A stretch of 64,000 bases of DNA, taken from positions 1 through 64,000 of the forward strand of contig CANJLF010000012.1 of NCBI GenBank assembly GCA_947475295.1, given 5' to 3'. The notes beneath the pieces are model-generated. The model was not told the origin of the DNA and searched no databases. It was given only the letters and a program-made list of their open reading frames with translations. The stretch is from Fidelibacterota bacterium (lineage in GTDB: Bacteria; Pseudomonadota; Alphaproteobacteria; Rhodospirillales; Rhodospirillaceae). Positions 38,035-47,554 of the stretch are shown here, piece after piece. The position numbers were made by a program, and so were the translations under genes. Within the stretch, counting starts at the first letter, position 1; every line of letters begins with the position of its first letter.

Positions 38035-39309
38035 TTAGGGCGCCGGTCCAATGACAAGCGACGCATTGGTTCCGCCGAAGCCGAAGGAGTTCGACAGGGC
38101 GTAACGGATTTTCCGCTGCTTGGCTTTGTGCGGCACCAGGTCGATGTCACAGCCGTCGGACGGATCATCGAGGTTGAGCGTCGGCGGCGCGACCTGATCG
38201 CGCAGCGCAAGCAGCGAGTAAATCGCTTCCACTGCCCCGGCAGCGCCCAGCAGGTGACCGATGGCCGATTTGGTCGAGGACATCGACAGCTTATAGGCTT
38301 GATCGCCGAAGATGCGCTTCACCGCCAGCAGTTCGATCTCGTCGCCTTTGGGCGTCGAGGTGCCGTGGGCGTTGACGTAATCGATTTGATCCGGATTGAG
38401 GCCGGCGTCGCGCAGCGCGCCGCGCATGGCGCGGAAACCGCCCGAGCCGTCTTCTGCCGGAGCCGTCAGATGGTAGGCATCGCCAGCAAGGCCGTAACCC
38501 AAAATCTCTGCGTAAATTTTGGCGCCGCGCTTGCGTGCGTGCTCGAGGCTTTCAAGCACGACGACGCCCGAACCTTCGCCCATAACAAAGCCGTCGCGGC
38601 CTTTGTCCCAAGGGCGCGAGGCGCGCTCGGGCGTATCGTTGTAGCTGGTGGATAGCGCTTTCATGGCGGCGAAGCCGGCAATGCCGAGACGGCAGAGCGC
38701 CGATTCCGCGCCGCCCGCGACCATCACATCGGCATCGCCGTACTTAATGAGACGCGCGGCATCGCCAATCGCATGAGCGCCGGTGGCACAGGCCGTCACC
38801 GGCGCGTGGTTCGGACCTTTGAAGCCGTGACGGATGGAGACCTGACCCGACGCCAGGTTGATCAGGCTCGCCGGAATAAAGAACGGCGACACACGGCGCG
38901 GCCCTTGCGCCTCCAAAGTTTTCGAGGTGTCGTCGATGGTGGCCAGACCGCCGATGCCCGAGCCGATCATCACGCCGGTGCGTTCGCGCGCTTCGTCGCT
39001 GGGCGGCACCCAGCCGGAGTCTTTAATGGCTTCATCGGCCGCGGCCATGGCATAGACGATGAAGTCGTCCATGCGACGGCGGTCCTTCGGCGTCACGATT
39101 GTATCGGCGACGAATTTGTGAGGATGATTGTCGCCCAGCGGCACTTCACCGCCGACTCGGCACGGCAGATCAGCCGCGGGAAAGCGCGTGATGGCGCCGA
39201 TGCCCGACTTTCCGGCGATCAGTGATTCCCAATTACCGGCAACGCCCGTACCGAGCGGCGTAGTAAGGCCGATGCCGGTGACGACGATGCGTTTAGGTTC
39301 GAAGGCCAT
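38035..39309 (-). CDS. fabF: 3-oxoacyl-ACP synthase II
   Basis: 424 residues. Catalytic triad Cys in TACATGAHAIGD, His in NAHGTSTPKGD and His in SAIGHLLGAAGAVE. It elongates acyl-ACP with malonyl-ACP, including the unsaturated C16:1 to C18:1 step. It lies downstream of acpP across a gap of about 170 bases without a clear terminator. Confidence 0.97.
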   Translation of the reverse strand: MAFEPKRIVVTGIGLTTPLGTGVAGNWESLIAGKSGIGAITRFPAADLPCRVGGEVPLGDNHPHKFVADTIVTPKDRRRMDDFIVYAMAAADEAIKDSGWVPPSDEARERTGVMIGSGIGGLATIDDTSKTLEAQGPRRVSPFFIPASLINLASGQVSIRHGFKGPNHAPVTACATGAHAIGDAARLIKYGDADVMVAGGAESALCRLGIAGFAAMKALSTSYNDTPERASRPWDKGRDGFVMGEGSGVVVLESLEHARKRGAKIYAEILGYGLAGDAYHLTAPAEDGSGGFRAMRGALRDAGLNPDQIDYVNAHGTSTPKGDEIELLAVKRIFGDQAYKLSMSSTKSAIGHLLGAAGAVEAIYSLLALRDQVAPPTLNLDDPSDGCDIDLVPHKAKQRKIRYALSNSFGFGGTNASLVIGPAP

Positions 39310-39481
39310 GATGGACTAAATCCTGGTGAACCACATTTCCGTTCAGTGTGGGGCCTGTCGCACGCGGCGCGGGCGATGGTGCTCCACAAACGGCTATGGG
39401 ACCCGGTATCTCCCAAGGCCCCATTGCACTCAACCGGTTTGTATCCGTCGGGCGCATGCCCAAGCGAATAACCCTTCGGAA

Positions 39482-39721
39482 CTATTTACTGGCGTTCGCC
39501 TGGATGAAGGCGATGGCATCCTTCACCGTCAGGATCTTTTCCGCCGCATCATCCGGGATCTCGACGCTGAACTCTTCCTCGAAGGCCATGACCAGCTCGA
39601 CTGTATCCAAGCTGTCGGCACCCAAGTCGTCAATGAAGCTGGCATTGTCCGTCACCTTGGACTCTTCAACGCCCAAATGCTCCACGACAATCTTTTTCAC
39701 GCGGTCAGCAACGTCACTCAT
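39482..39721 (-). CDS. acpP: Acyl carrier protein
   Basis: 79 residues, strongly acidic, with the phosphopantetheine attachment motif [10 protein letters not shown]; Ser37 carries the arm. It ferries fatty-acyl intermediates among the Fab enzymes encoded around it. AGGAAATACG precedes the ATG. Confidence 0.98.
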   Translation of the reverse strand: MSDVADRVKKIVVEHLGVEESKVTDNASFIDDLGADSLDTVELVMAFEEEFSVEIPDDAAEKILTVKDAIAFIQANASK

Positions 39722-39804
39722 TCGTATTTCCTCAGGTGTTATTTTTTCAGTGAGTAGGTTTAGCGGGCTCGAGAACGGCAGCCGTCGAGAACTTCCGGCT
39801 ATCC

Positions 39805-39820
39805 CCCTCCGGATGGAGGG
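39805..39820 (-). other. Stem-loop in the acpP leader
   Basis: CCCTCC (39805-39810) pairs with GGAGGG (39815-39820) around GGAT, 85 bases before the acpP ATG in the predicted 5' UTR. No T-run, so more likely an mRNA-stability element than a terminator. Confidence 0.35.
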
Positions 39821-39829
39821 TTGAGTAGC

Positions 39830-39857
39830 ATATTACATTTTTCTTGGCTAGGGTCAC
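39830..39857 (-). promoter_or_regulatory. Promoter of acpP
   Basis: On the minus strand GTGACC (39852-39857) and TAATAT (39830-39835) are 16 bases apart, in the 168-base gap between fabG and acpP. A separate promoter would let the very abundant acyl carrier protein exceed the neighbouring enzymes. Confidence 0.45.
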
Positions 39858-39889
39858 GCGCCCAGCGCCTAAATCGCAGTCTAGCGGGG

Positions 39890-40630
39890 TTAAATCATTG
39901 CCATGCCGCCATTAACGTGCAGCGTCTGGCCGGTCACATAGGCCGCCTCGGCGCTGGCGAGATAAACCACCCCGGCGGCCACTTCCGCGCCTTCGCCCAT
40001 GCGCCCCAGCGGAATGCTGCCGAGGATGCGCGCCTTCTGATCTTCGGTCAGCTTCTCGGTCATGGCGCTGAAAATGAAACCGGGCGCTACGGCGTTCACT
40101 GTAATCCCGCGGCTGCCGACTTCCTGCGCTAAGGACTTGGTGAGGCCAATCAGCCCGGCCTTGGACGCGACATAGTTGGTCTGGCCGGGGTTGCCCGTGG
40201 TGCCGACCACTGACGAGATATTGATGATCCGCCCGAAACGCCGCTTCATCATGCCTTTGACGGCAGCCCGGCTGAGCTTGAAGGCCACGCCGAGATTGAT
40301 ATTGATCACGTCCCAGAAATCCTGATCCTTCATGCGCAGGATCAGTCCGTCGCGTGTGATGCCGGCATTGTTCACAAGAATATCAACCTGACCCATGGCG
40401 GCTTCAGCGTCGGGGATTAGTTTTTCGACAACGGAATCACCGTCCGCGAAGTTCGCGACCAGAACATGCGCGCGGTCTTTAAGTTCCGCGGCTAGGGCTT
40501 CCAATGCATCGCGGCGCGAGCCGTGCAGTCCGACCGTCGCACCTTGCGCATGCAGACTGCGGGCAATGGCTGATCCAAGGCCGCCGCTGGCGCCTGTGAC
40601 AAGCGCGGTTTTACCGGATAGATCGAACAT
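39890..40630 (-). CDS. fabG: 3-oxoacyl-ACP reductase
   Basis: 246 residues. NADP-binding TGASGGLGSAIAR, NNAGITRDGL, catalytic Ser in INISSVVGTTGNPGQ and YVASKAG with Tyr and Lys, then the C-terminal TLHVNGGMAMI ending typical of FabG. It reduces 3-oxoacyl-ACP in each elongation cycle. It follows fabD by 34 bases. Confidence 0.97.
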   Translation of the reverse strand: MFDLSGKTALVTGASGGLGSAIARSLHAQGATVGLHGSRRDALEALAAELKDRAHVLVANFADGDSVVEKLIPDAEAAMGQVDILVNNAGITRDGLILRMKDQDFWDVININLGVAFKLSRAAVKGMMKRRFGRIINISSVVGTTGNPGQTNYVASKAGLIGLTKSLAQEVGSRGITVNAVAPGFIFSAMTEKLTEDQKARILGSIPLGRMGEGAEVAAGVVYLASAEAAYVTGQTLHVNGGMAMI

Positions 40631-40664
40631 CCCATTCTCCGAAATTGAGGTTCTCCGAGATAAG

Positions 40665-41609
40665 TTAGCCGCGCTTCAAGAAATCTTCGATGTCCTGCGG
40701 CGCTTGCAGGCTGATGCCGGTCAAATCACCGTCAATGCGTTTGGTGAAGCCGGTAAGCACTTTGCCCGAACCCACTTCGATCAGTGTATCGACGCCGGCC
40801 TCCTTCATGACCTGTACGCTTTCGCGCCAACGCACCATGGCGGTTACCTGCTCGACCAGGAGGCGGCGGATTTCGTCGGGATCGATCACCGTCGCCGCCG
40901 TCACATTGGCGATGAGCGGAACGGCCGGCGATTTGATGGCGGTCTTCGCCAAGGCCTCTGCCATGACGTCGGCGGCGGGTTTCATCAACGAACAATGGAA
41001 GGGCGCGCTGACCGGCAGCAGCATGGCGCGCTTGGCGCCCTTGGCCTTGGCCAGTTCGATGGCCCGTTCGACCGCGGCGCGGTGGCCCGAGATCACCGCC
41101 TGACCGGGCGCATTGTCGTTGGATGTGGTGCAGATCAGGCCGTCGCCGGAGGCGGCGCTGGCGATTTCCTGAGCTTGATCCACATCGAGACCGAGCAAGG
41201 CCGCCATGGCGCCCTCGCCCACCGGGACGGCCTTCTGCATGGCTAGGCCGCGGGTCTTGAGCAGACGCGCCGCATCGGACAGGGTCAGTGAGCCGGCGGC
41301 GGCCAGCGCTGAATACTCGCCCAAGGAATGGCCGGCGACATAGCGCGCGGTATTGCGGATTGAGATATTGCCCTGCTTTTCGAGAACCTTCACGATCGCC
41401 ATGCTGACGGCCATGAGGGCGGGCTGGGCGTTTTCGGTGAGCACCAGGGTGTCGGCGGGCCCCTCGAACATCAGCAGCGAGAGCTTCTGTTTCAGGGCCT
41501 CATCGACCTCGCCGAAGATCTCGCGCGCCTCGGCGAAGGCCGCGGCCAGCTCCTTGCCCATGCCGACGGCTTGGGAACCTTGACCCGGAAATACATAGGC
41601 CCAACTCAT
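40665..41609 (-). CDS. fabD: Malonyl-CoA:ACP transacylase
   Basis: 314 residues from the ATG at 41607-41609 (MSWAYVFPGQGSQAVGMG); the longer frame to 41663 is unlike the family. The catalytic serine is in GHSLGEYSALAA, with the arginine and histidine regions further on (HCSLMKPA). It moves malonyl from CoA to ACP. First gene of fabD-fabG-acpP-fabF-mltG, divergent from the rpsF operon as in many alphaproteobacteria. Confidence 0.96.
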   Translation of the reverse strand: MSWAYVFPGQGSQAVGMGKELAAAFAEAREIFGEVDEALKQKLSLLMFEGPADTLVLTENAQPALMAVSMAIVKVLEKQGNISIRNTARYVAGHSLGEYSALAAAGSLTLSDAARLLKTRGLAMQKAVPVGEGAMAALLGLDVDQAQEIASAASGDGLICTTSNDNAPGQAVISGHRAAVERAIELAKAKGAKRAMLLPVSAPFHCSLMKPAADVMAEALAKTAIKSPAVPLIANVTAATVIDPDEIRRLLVEQVTAMVRWRESVQVMKEAGVDTLIEVGSGKVLTGFTKRIDGDLTGISLQAPQDIEDFLKRG

Positions 41610-41720
41610 GGAGACTCCTCGAAAGCTGCAAACGACATTGTGAGCGAGACCTGACGGAAGCATCGGCGGCTGTCAAGGAAAGCTGCGGCGTCTCTTATTT
41701 AAGCCATTGATATTAAATAC

Positions 41721-41774
41721 AAAAAATCCGGAACGAGCGGCCGGCTGAAAAGCCCCTGTTCCCGCCGCTCCGGA
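41721..41774 (-). terminator. Branched stem-loop with T6 on the minus strand
   Basis: TCCGGA (41727-41732) pairs with TCCGGA (41769-41774), GCGG (41737-41740) with CCGC (41765-41768), and GGCT/AGCC (41743-41754) closes a GAAA tetraloop. On the minus strand the stem is followed by TTTTTT (41726-41721). That is a terminator facing minus-strand transcription, although no minus-strand gene lies nearby. A perfect CCGCCG-AAAC-CGGCGG hairpin follows at about 41777-41792. Confidence 0.5.
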
Positions 41775-41798
41775 AACCGCCGAAACCGGCGGAATGCC

Positions 41799-41826
41799 TT
41801 GCTGGCCTCGGGTAAATGTGTATATT
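41799..41826 (+). promoter_or_regulatory. Promoter of the rpsF-rpsR operon
   Basis: TTGCTG (41799-41804) and TATATT (41821-41826, 5 of 6) with a 16-base spacer. The start would be near 41833, leaving a leader of nearly 100 nt with a CCGATTGGCGG stem-loop that may be the place where S6:S18 represses its own mRNA. Confidence 0.5.
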
Positions 41827-41930
41827 CCGCGCCCTTACATAGCTCCTTGCCGGCCTTTCAGGGTCGGCTATGCCTGAAGCGCCGATTGGCGGCGCCGCGG
41901 GACGAGATAAGCCAAAGGGAGATTGACTAC

Positions 41931-42461
41931 ATGCCTCTCTACGAGAGCGTGGTGATTGCGCGCCAAGACATTGCCACCACCCAGGTGGATACACTGGCGG
42001 ACGACCTCACCAATATTATTACGGAAGGTGGCGGCAAGGTAACCAAGCGCGAGCTTTGGGGCCTGCGTTCGCTGACCTATCGCATCAAGAAGAACCGCAA
42101 AGCTCACTATGTGTTCTTCAACATCGATGCCCCTCCGGCGGCCATCAGCGAGTACGAGCGTCGCATGCGCATCAACGAAGATGTGCTGCGCTATCTGACC
42201 GTGCGCGTGGAAGCCCTGGAAGAAGGCCCCTCGGCCGTGATCACCAACAAAGATCGCCCTGCTGAACGTACCGGCTTCTTCGGTGGCGGCGGCGGACGCG
42301 GCGGACGTGACGGCGGCGGCTTCGGCGGCGGCGGTGGACGCGGCCGTGAAAGCGGCGGCGGCTTTGGCGGCGGCGGCGACCGTGATGGTGGCCGCTTTGG
42401 CTCCGGACGCCGGCCGCGCTTCGGCGAAGGTGACAGCTCTTCAAGCACGGGAGAATCGTGA
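41931..42461 (+). CDS. rpsF: Ribosomal protein bS6
   Basis: 176 residues from ATG 41931 (AAAGGGAG upstream). The first 100 or so form the bS6 fold ([34 protein letters not shown]). The rest is an unusually long Gly/Arg-rich tail of FGGGGG and GRG repeats, where E. coli bS6 has a short Glu tail. bS6 binds bS18 on the 30S platform. The stop overlaps rpsR (TGATG). Confidence 0.96.
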   Translation: MPLYESVVIARQDIATTQVDTLADDLTNIITEGGGKVTKRELWGLRSLTYRIKKNRKAHYVFFNIDAPPAAISEYERRMRINEDVLRYLTVRVEALEEGPSAVITNKDRPAERTGFFGGGGGRGGRDGGGFGGGGGRGRESGGGFGGGGDRDGGRFGSGRRPRFGEGDSSSSTGES

Positions 42462-42703
42462 TGCCCGCTCCAGCAGGACGCAAACCGTTCTTCCGCCGTC
42501 GCAAGACTTGCCCGTTCACGGGCAGCAACGCGCCGAAGATCGACTACAAGGATACACGGTTGTTGCAGCGCTACATTTCCGAGCGCGGTAAAATCGTGCC
42601 GAGCCGCATTACTGCGGTGTCGACGAAAAAGCAGCGTGAGTTGGCCAAGGCCATCAAGCGCGCGCGTTTCTTGGCACTGCTGCCGTACGTCGTCGCGATC
42701 TGA
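42461..42703 (+). CDS. rpsR: Ribosomal protein bS18
   Basis: 80 residues with [22 protein letters not shown] and a basic C-terminus ([21 protein letters not shown]), the bS18 pattern with one zinc-type cysteine remaining. It partners bS6 on the 30S subunit. ATG 42461 overlaps the rpsF stop. Confidence 0.97.
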   Translation: MPAPAGRKPFFRRRKTCPFTGSNAPKIDYKDTRLLQRYISERGKIVPSRITAVSTKKQRELAKAIKRARFLALLPYVVAI

Positions 42704-42704
42704 T

Positions 42705-43709
42705 GTGACCCGCCCAAGCTCCATCGCCGTTGTCGCGGGGGCATTGGGTGCGTTGCTTCTGGTAGCCGCCCTGCGCCAGTCGGTGCTGGGCGTGATGGTG
42801 GGCTCCATGCTGTCGCCGCTGCCGCTCGCGATGGTGGTCTTTAGCTTGGGGTCCGCCTATTTGCCGGTGGCGGTCGTGTCGGGCGTAGTGACGGTGGCGG
42901 TGATGACCGGGTCGTTCCCCCTCGCCGGGATGTACTTGGCGGTGGATGCGGCTCCGGTGGCGATTTTGTCCCGCTTGGGATTGGCTGCCCTCACAGCCGC
43001 GGGCAAACCGGTATCCGGTGCCGCCGTGGGCCGGACGGTGTGCTGGCTGGTGTTGGTGGCCTTCGCGGCGATGGTTGTGGCTTTGGCCATGATGGCCGCG
43101 GGAACTGAAGGAACTGGGATCGAGGCGACCTTGCGCGCCCGTCTCAACGAGATGATGCCGGCGGTGCCGGCAGCTGCGACGGCTCCCGAGGCGCTTTCGC
43201 AAGCGCCGACGGTGACGGGTGCGGGTCTCGATTTTGCCGCCGCGCGCGCCGAGATGGTGCGGGCCATGGCGGGATTGCTGCCGGGCGTCGCGGCCTGGGA
43301 CTGGTGCTTGCGGGCGATCTTGAGCGCCGGTTTGGGCCAGATGATGTTGATGAAGATGAACCTGGCGTTGTGGCCGACACCGGCCTACCGCGGGTTCGCG
43401 GCGCCGCAATGGTTTTTCGCTCTGTTCGGGGCGACGGCAGTGGCGGCGGCGGTCCTGAAAGACGACGCCGGTTTTATCGCCGGCAATGCGGCGGCGATTT
43501 TGAGTTTGCCGCTGGTGCTGCAAGGTCTGGCCGTGGTGCATAGCGCCGCGGCGCGGGTCAAGCATCGGTTGGCGTGGTTGGCAGGGTTCTATGTGTTGGC
43601 CCTGGTTACGGCGGGCATCTCTTCGGTGATGCTGGTCGGCTTGGGCGTAATGGACAATTTTTTACAAATACGCGTGCGCTATCTGGCGCCGCGTACAGGA
43701 GGTGAGTGA
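42705..43709 (+). CDS. DUF2232 family membrane protein
   Basis: 334 residues from GTG 42705, one base after the rpsR stop. About eight hydrophobic segments rich in Ala, Val and Leu. DUF2232 proteins sit between rpsR and rplI in many alphaproteobacteria and resemble S-component-like or YybS membrane proteins; no function is established. The stop overlaps the rplI ATG (TGATG). Confidence 0.88.
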   Translation: MTRPSSIAVVAGALGALLLVAALRQSVLGVMVGSMLSPLPLAMVVFSLGSAYLPVAVVSGVVTVAVMTGSFPLAGMYLAVDAAPVAILSRLGLAALTAAGKPVSGAAVGRTVCWLVLVAFAAMVVALAMMAAGTEGTGIEATLRARLNEMMPAVPAAATAPEALSQAPTVTGAGLDFAAARAEMVRAMAGLLPGVAAWDWCLRAILSAGLGQMMLMKMNLALWPTPAYRGFAAPQWFFALFGATAVAAAVLKDDAGFIAGNAAAILSLPLVLQGLAVVHSAAARVKHRLAWLAGFYVLALVTAGISSVMLVGLGVMDNFLQIRVRYLAPRTGGE

Positions 43710-44302
43710 TGGAAGTGATTTTGCTGGAACGTATCGAGCGCTTGGGCCAAATGGGCGATGTGGTGAGCGTGAAGCCGGGCTTTGCCCGCAACTTCCTTTT
43801 CCCGCAGAAGAAGGCGCTGCGCGCCAACAAGGACAACAAGGCCGTGTTCGAGTCCAAGCGGGCCGAGCTCGAAGCCACCAACACCAAGCGCCGCGGCGAA
43901 GCCGAAGTGGTTGCCAAGAAGATGGACGGCTTGAAGCTGATCATCGTGCGCCAGGCCGGTGAAGGCGGACAGCTCTATGGTTCGGTGAGCGCCCGCGATA
44001 TCAGCGATGCGCTCAAGGAACAGGGCTATGCCATCGAGCGCGGCGCCCAGGTGCTGCTGAACGCGCCGGTGAAAAGCCTCGGCACTTTCAAGACCGCCAT
44101 TCGCCTGCACCCGGAAGTAAAGATCGACGTCGAGTTCACGGTCGCCCGCTCGATCGAAGAAGCCAATCAGAAGGTCGCGACCCAGGCCGCCGACCTCCTC
44201 GAGCGCGCCGAAGACGCCGCCAAGCTGCTCGGTGAAGCCAGTGGCGAAACTGGTGGCGAAGGCGCTGCAGCCGAAGGCGAAGACGCGGAAACCGCGGCTT
44301 AG
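43709..44302 (+). CDS. rplI: Ribosomal protein bL9
   Basis: 197 residues from ATG 43709 after AGGAGG. N-terminal RNA-binding domain [30 protein letters not shown], long helix, and C-terminal domain. An acidic tail (about 170-197, Glu/Ala/Gly) extends past the usual 148-residue protein. It supports the L1 stalk of the 50S subunit. Confidence 0.96.
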   Translation: MEVILLERIERLGQMGDVVSVKPGFARNFLFPQKKALRANKDNKAVFESKRAELEATNTKRRGEAEVVAKKMDGLKLIIVRQAGEGGQLYGSVSARDISDALKEQGYAIERGAQVLLNAPVKSLGTFKTAIRLHPEVKIDVEFTVARSIEEANQKVATQAADLLERAEDAAKLLGEASGETGGEGAAAEGEDAETAA

Positions 44303-44327
44303 AAACGCCTTTCGATGCGAACGTCAA

Positions 44328-44366
44328 AACCGGCGCGGCTTTTTAAAGGCCGCGCCGGTTGCTTTT
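44328..44366 (+). terminator. Intrinsic terminator of the ribosomal operon
   Basis: A perfect 12-bp GC-rich stem (44328-44339 with 44349-44360), extended by A-U/G-U pairs in the loop, followed by GCTTTT. Confidence 0.85.
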
Positions 44367-44391
44367 AAGGCCCCTGTTTCGGGTGCGGGTC

Positions 44392-44406
44392 TGTTCCTAT
44401 ATAACG
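44392..44406 (+). promoter_or_regulatory. Zur-box-like site overlapping a -10
   Basis: TGTTCCTATATAACG matches 11 of 15 positions of the Zur consensus TGTTATAATATAACA. It includes a TATATA that could be the -10 box, 30 bases before the ATG of the COG0523 GTPase. Only the outer GTT...AAC is symmetric, so the match may be partly chance. Confidence 0.35.
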
Positions 44407-44435
44407 CCGACCTGTAAGAGCTAATGGAGAGCGGC

Positions 44436-45494
44436 ATGAGCGAGTCAAAAAGCGGCGCCATCCCCGTCACAGTGCTGACGGGCTACCTTGGCGCCGGCAA
44501 GACCACATTGCTCAATCGCGTGCTGACCGAAAATCACGGCAAGAAATATGCCGTGATCGTCAACGAGTTCGGCGAGATCGGCATCGACAACGATCTGGTG
44601 GTCGGAGCCGACGAAGAAGTCTTCGAGATGAATAACGGCTGCATCTGTTGCACCGTGCGCGGCGATTTGATTCGCATCATCGGCAGCCTCTTGAAGCGCC
44701 GCGATAAATTCGACGCCATATTGGTGGAGACCACGGGTCTCGCCGACCCCGCGCCGGTGGCCCAGACCTTCTTCACCGACGACGACATCAAGCGCGAGAC
44801 CAAGCTCGACAGCATCGTCACGGTCGTCGACGCGAAGCACATCGAGCAGCGGCTGGCCGACAGCGCCGAAGCCGAAGAACAGATCGCCTTTGCCGACATC
44901 GTGCTTCTGAATAAGACCGATCTGGTTTCGCCTGAGGACTTGAAGAAAATCGAGGCGCGCGTGCGCAAGCTTAATCCGTTTGCGACAATCCACCACACGG
45001 TGCGCAGCGCCATCGCGCTCGATAAGATTCTGGATAAGGGCGCCTTCGACTTGAATCGTGCATTGGAGTTAGATCCCTGCTTCCTGCACGGCCACGCTCA
45101 CGATCCCAGCCACGATCACAGTCATGATCACGATCATGGACACGACCATCATCACCACGACCACCTTGATAACGGCACGGCCAATCCGCTGCATGACGAA
45201 GATATCCGCAGCATTTCGTTGACTACCGATAAGCCGCTGAATGCCGCCAAGTTCGATGCCTGGATATCCGACGTGCTGATGAGCCAAGGCCAGAACATTT
45301 TGCGCAGCAAAGGAATCCTGAACATGGCCGGGCAAGACCAGCGCTATGTCTTCCAGGGCGTGCACATGGTGTCCGAGAGTAGCTTCACCGGACCGTGGCC
45401 CGCCAAGGACAAGCGCCGCAGCCGGCTGGTCTTTATCGGCCGCAAGCTGGACGAACCCGGCTTACGCGAAGGCTTTCTCGCCTGCATCGCGTAA
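44436..45494 (+). CDS. COG0523 GTPase, putative zinc chaperone (CobW/ZigA type)
   Basis: 352 residues from ATG 44436 (GGAG seven bases upstream). P-loop [13 protein letters not shown], the metal-binding CICC motif in [25 protein letters not shown], and a CobW C-terminal domain. Between them is a histidine-rich stretch (about 215-245, HxHD repeats) typical of zinc-handling members. Such proteins bind Zn2+ and GTP and deliver metal to client enzymes under zinc limitation. WD40 partner gene starts ten bases later. Cobalamin-type roles are unlikely with no cob genes near. Confidence 0.9.
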   Translation: MSESKSGAIPVTVLTGYLGAGKTTLLNRVLTENHGKKYAVIVNEFGEIGIDNDLVVGADEEVFEMNNGCICCTVRGDLIRIIGSLLKRRDKFDAILVETTGLADPAPVAQTFFTDDDIKRETKLDSIVTVVDAKHIEQRLADSAEAEEQIAFADIVLLNKTDLVSPEDLKKIEARVRKLNPFATIHHTVRSAIALDKILDKGAFDLNRALELDPCFLHGHAHDPSHDHSHDHDHGHDHHHHDHLDNGTANPLHDEDIRSISLTTDKPLNAAKFDAWISDVLMSQGQNILRSKGILNMAGQDQRYVFQGVHMVSESSFTGPWPAKDKRRSRLVFIGRKLDEPGLREGFLACIA

Positions 45495-45504
45495 GGGATA
45501 TCTA

Positions 45505-46542
45505 ATGACGACTGCAGCGGTTCACACGTCTGGCGCCGGAGGCAAAGGCCGCATCGCGACCTTTCCATTCGGCGATTATGTTGTGGCCGCGGCCGTCAAC
45601 GGGCGTCTGTTCGCGGTGGCCTTGGGCGACGGCACGGTGCGTCTGATCGACAGCGAAACCCTTGACGCACCGTCCACGACCGTCGCGGCCCACAAGGGCG
45701 CGGCGCTTTGCCTGTCCGCAGACATCGATAAGGGCGCCTTTCTTTCGGGCGGCGATGACGGCCGCCTCGTGCGCATCGCAGCCCCGGGAACGGTCGATGT
45801 CATCGCGGAGCTTAAGAACCGCTGGATCGATCACGTCACCGCTCATGCCGGCAGCGGTTTTCGCGCTTACGCCTCGGGCAAGGACGCCTTTGTGCTCGGC
45901 AAGAAGGGCGGGGAGCCCCGTAAACTCACGCATGCTACGTCCGCCGGCGGGTTGGCCATCAATCCCAAGGGCCGCCGTCTGGCCGTCACGCATTATAACG
46001 GCGTGAGTTTGTGGTGGTTGGCGTCTCAGGATTCAGAGCCGACGTTGCTGGAATGGAAAGGCTCGCACTTGCAGGTCGCTTGGTCGCCCGACGGCGACTA
46101 CGTGCTCACCACCATGCAGGAGAACGCGCTGCATGGCTGGCGTCTGTCGGACGGCGAGCATATGCGCATGTCCGGTTATGCCGGCAAGGTGCGCTCCATG
46201 GCCTTCTCACGCCGCGGACATTTTCTCGCCACCGGCGGATCGGAGCGCGTGATCTGCTGGCCCTTCACAGGCGGCGGCCCCATGGGCAAAGCACCGGTGG
46301 AATTCGGCGGCGCTGGCGATGCCCTGGTGACGGCGGTCGCCTCCAATCCGGTCCACGATCTCTTCGCCGCGGGCTTTGAGAACGGCACCTTGCTTCTTGG
46401 TCAGGCCGGTCCCGGCGGCACGGCCCTGATCATGAAGGCCAACGGCAACGCCATCACATCGCTGGTCTGGAGCGCCGACGGCGACAAGGTTCTGGCCGGC
46501 ACTGAAAGCGGCGACGTACATATCGCCGACTTCCGCGTTTAG
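45505..46542 (+). CDS. WD40-repeat protein
   Basis: 345 residues from ATG 45505. Six or seven WD40-like blades are visible (for example VRLIDSET, VSLWWLASQ, LHGWRLSD, VICWPFTG, VHIADFRV), forming a beta-propeller with no signal peptide. It lies ten bases after the COG0523 GTPase, a pairing I recall from several alphaproteobacteria, so it may be a docking partner for metal transfer. The role is inferred only from position. Its stop overlaps that of uppP. Confidence 0.85.
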   Translation: MTTAAVHTSGAGGKGRIATFPFGDYVVAAAVNGRLFAVALGDGTVRLIDSETLDAPSTTVAAHKGAALCLSADIDKGAFLSGGDDGRLVRIAAPGTVDVIAELKNRWIDHVTAHAGSGFRAYASGKDAFVLGKKGGEPRKLTHATSAGGLAINPKGRRLAVTHYNGVSLWWLASQDSEPTLLEWKGSHLQVAWSPDGDYVLTTMQENALHGWRLSDGEHMRMSGYAGKVRSMAFSRRGHFLATGGSERVICWPFTGGGPMGKAPVEFGGAGDALVTAVASNPVHDLFAAGFENGTLLLGQAGPGGTALIMKANGNAITSLVWSADGDKVLAGTESGDVHIADFRV

Positions 46543-47342
46543 CGCGCGAGCAGAATCCCGAACATCGCTAGCCCTAGAATAATCCGGTAGATCGCAAAGG
46601 CGCTGAAGTTGTGCGCGGAAATGTAGCGCAGCAACCATTTCACCACGATCAAGGCGACAACGAACGAAACGACGAATCCGACGGCGATGAACGCGAGGCC
46701 ATCGGACGTCAGGTCGTGGCGATTTTTATAAAGATCGTAGAGCGTCGCGCCGAACATGGTCGGGATGGCCAGCAGAAACGAGAATTCCGCCGCTGCCGGA
46801 CGGTTCACGCCCACCAAGAGCGCGCCCATAATGGTGGCGGCGGCCCGCGACATGCCGGGGATCATCGCGATACATTGGAAAAAACCGACCGCGAGAGCGC
46901 GGCCGGGCGAAATGTCCTCGACCGCCGTGATGCTGTGATCTTTCTGCGTGCGTTCGATCACCAGGATGGCGACGCCGCCGACAATCAACGCAGCCGAGAC
47001 GACCCAGGGCGAGAACAACACCGCCTTGATGAAGTCATGAGCCAACACGCCCACCACGGCCGCCGGCAGGAATGCAATCACGACATTCAGGGCTAGGCGC
47101 TGCTCAGGACCGGCGTGAAAGAGTCCCAGGGCCGTGCGCCAGAGTTTCAGGCGATAGATCCAGACAACCGATAAAATCGCGCCCAACTGGATGACGATGT
47201 CGAACAGATTGCCGGTGGGACCTTCGAAGCCCAACAGGTCTTCGACCAGGATCAAGTGCCCGGTGGAGGAGATCGGAAGGAATTCGGTAATGCCCTCGAC
47301 CAGCCCAAGGAAGGCCGCCATCAGAAACGTATAAGAGTCCAT
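46539..47342 (-). CDS. uppP: Undecaprenyl-diphosphatase (BacA)
   Basis: 267 residues with about eight membrane helices. Catalytic motifs are GLVEGITEFLPISSTGHLIL and PGMSRAAATIMGALLVG. It dephosphorylates undecaprenyl diphosphate so that the lipid carrier can be reused for peptidoglycan and other polymers; overexpression gives bacitracin resistance. ATG 47340-47342. Confidence 0.96.
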   Translation of the reverse strand: MDSYTFLMAAFLGLVEGITEFLPISSTGHLILVEDLLGFEGPTGNLFDIVIQLGAILSVVWIYRLKLWRTALGLFHAGPEQRLALNVVIAFLPAAVVGVLAHDFIKAVLFSPWVVSAALIVGGVAILVIERTQKDHSITAVEDISPGRALAVGFFQCIAMIPGMSRAAATIMGALLVGVNRPAAAEFSFLLAIPTMFGATLYDLYKNRHDLTSDGLAFIAVGFVVSFVVALIVVKWLLRYISAHNFSAFAIYRIILGLAMFGILLAR

Positions 47343-47424
47343 CGCTGACCACCGAACACGAAACGCGGCGCATCAGGGCAGAGGCGCCAGAGAATGGCAA
47401 GGGCCGCGACGGCTTTTCCCAAAT

Positions 47425-47512
47425 GACAAAGGGACTCAAACGACAAAGGGACAAGGCGCGCCGCATAACGGCGCATCTTGTCCCTTGATCTCTTGCTCAA
47501 GCCCTTAAGGGC
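47425..47512. repeat. Repeat and palindrome cluster upstream of uppP
   Basis: GACAAAGGGA occurs twice (47425-47434 and 47442-47451, 17-base period). A long hairpin joins 47446-47463 to 47469-47486 (10 bp plus 6 bp). A perfect 12-base palindrome GCCCTTAAGGGC lies at 47501-47512. There is no T-run, so terminators are unlikely; operator sites or RNA structure are possible. Confidence 0.5.
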
Positions 47513-47554
47513 AAACCCTCGGGCCGGCCCGGGGCCTGCCAGAGGTGCCGGCTT

